DNA of 5,069 bases from Lachnospiraceae bacterium UBA3692. GTDB lineage: Bacteria > Bacillota > Clostridia > Lachnospirales > Lachnospiraceae. Below, one piece after another: positions 4,763-5,069 of this stretch. Numbering within the stretch: the stretch's first letter is position 1; every line of letters begins with the position of its first letter. Position numbers and translations under genes: made by a program. The notes under the pieces are model-generated. The model was not told the DNA's origin and made no database searches. It worked only from the letters and a program-made list of their open reading frames with translations. The stretch spans positions 1 to 5,069 of the forward strand of contig DFIR01000039.1 in assembly GCA_002372815.1 (NCBI GenBank). Direction: 5' to 3'.

Positions 4763-5069
4763 ACACAGCAGCCTATCGGTTTTGATTCTGAAAAATACCT
4801 GGAACTCCAGTCCGAGCATATCAAGGAGCGCATCTCCAGCTTTGAGAAGCTGTACCTCGAGTTCGGCGGCAAACTGTTCGACGATTACCACGCATCGCGC
4901 GTGCTGCCCGGTTTCGCGCCGGACAACAAGATCAAGATGCTCGAGCAGCTCAAGGACGAGGTCGAGATCATCATCGCCGTCTCCGCAGACGCGATCGAGG
5001 AAAACAAGGTTCGCGGCGATCTAGGCATCACCTACGACGCAGAGGCGCTGCGCATCCGCCGCTCGCTGA
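4760..5069 (+). CDS. UPF0371 / DUF1846 family protein, N-terminal part (cut by right edge)
   Basis: The first 103 codons of a gene that runs off the right edge without a stop. The residues match the conserved start of the UPF0371 (DUF1846) family as I remember it: IGFDSEKYLELQSEHI (6-21), LYLEFGGKLFDDYHASRVLPGF (about 31-52) and the stretch DEVEIIIAVSADAIEENKVRGDLGITYD (about 66-93). Full-length members are about 500 residues, so roughly a fifth is seen. The family is widespread in Bacillota and Actinobacteria, structures have been solved, and no firm function has been assigned to my knowledge. It is transcribed away from the transporter operon from its own promoter. The protein appears cytoplasmic, with no signal peptide or membrane helix in the visible part. 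The start is supported by GAGGGGG 5 bases upstream. Confidence 0.9.
   Translation, partial: MTQQPIGFDSEKYLELQSEHIKERISSFEKLYLEFGGKLFDDYHASRVLPGFAPDNKIKMLEQLKDEVEIIIAVSADAIEENKVRGDLGITYDAEALRIRRSL

Noticed and set aside
4717..4785. A 22-codon GTG-started reading frame preceded by a perfect AAGGAGGA, which could be a leader peptide overlapping the UPF0371 start.
   Set aside because: The GTG and its ribosome-binding-like sequence lie within or upstream of the extended -10 promoter, so they would not be on the expected transcript. It would need an upstream start site for which I see no good promoter.
4637..4891. A minus-strand frame covering the divergent promoter region and the start of the UPF0371 gene.
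   Set aside because: It is antisense to a clear UPF0371 N-terminus and runs through the intergenic promoters; no ribosome binding site or family resemblance supports it.

Overview
The window looks like chromosome from a fairly GC-rich Clostridia member (Bacillota), most plausibly Lachnospiraceae or a close relative. This rests on the Bacillota-type UPF0371/DUF1846 protein at the right edge, the lipoprotein-type amino-acid binding protein, AGGAGG-type ribosome binding sites and classical TTGACA/TATAAT-like promoters. No rRNA or other taxonomic marker is present, so the placement is an inference.

Layout, left to right. Bases 1-958 (minus strand) hold the N-terminal 319 codons of the membrane protease FtsH, cut by the left edge. 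Bases 959-1199 are non-coding: the structured ftsH leader, a weak ftsH promoter candidate, a perfect 7-bp hairpin and a probable intrinsic terminator for the next operon. Bases 1200-4540 (minus strand) are a four-gene operon, transcribed right to left: lipoprotein substrate-binding protein (3722-4540), ABC permease (2892-3539), ABC ATPase (2111-2869) and a DapF-fold amino-acid racemase (1200-2114). A large, highly structured palindromic element (3573-3705) sits between the binding protein and permease genes. Bases 4541-4759 are a divergent promoter region with a clear minus-strand promoter for the operon, an extended -10 promoter for the rightward gene, and a long-range 12-bp inverted repeat. 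Bases 4760-5069 (plus strand) begin a UPF0371/DUF1846 gene, cut by the right edge.

How the genes work together. The binding protein, permease and ATPase form a complete polar-amino-acid (GlnH/HisJ-type) importer. The fourth gene starts inside the ATPase stop codon (ATGA overlap), so it is very probably translated in step with the importer. Its motifs are closer to the histidine racemase CntK of staphylopine biosynthesis than to true diaminopimelate epimerase, yet no staphylopine synthase or nicotianamine-synthase-like gene is in the window and the transporter is not the peptide/metallophore type. The most interesting reading is an uptake-plus-racemisation unit: an importer for a polar amino acid, perhaps histidine or its D-form, coupled to an enzyme that interconverts its stereoisomers. 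The substrate is not proven by sequence.
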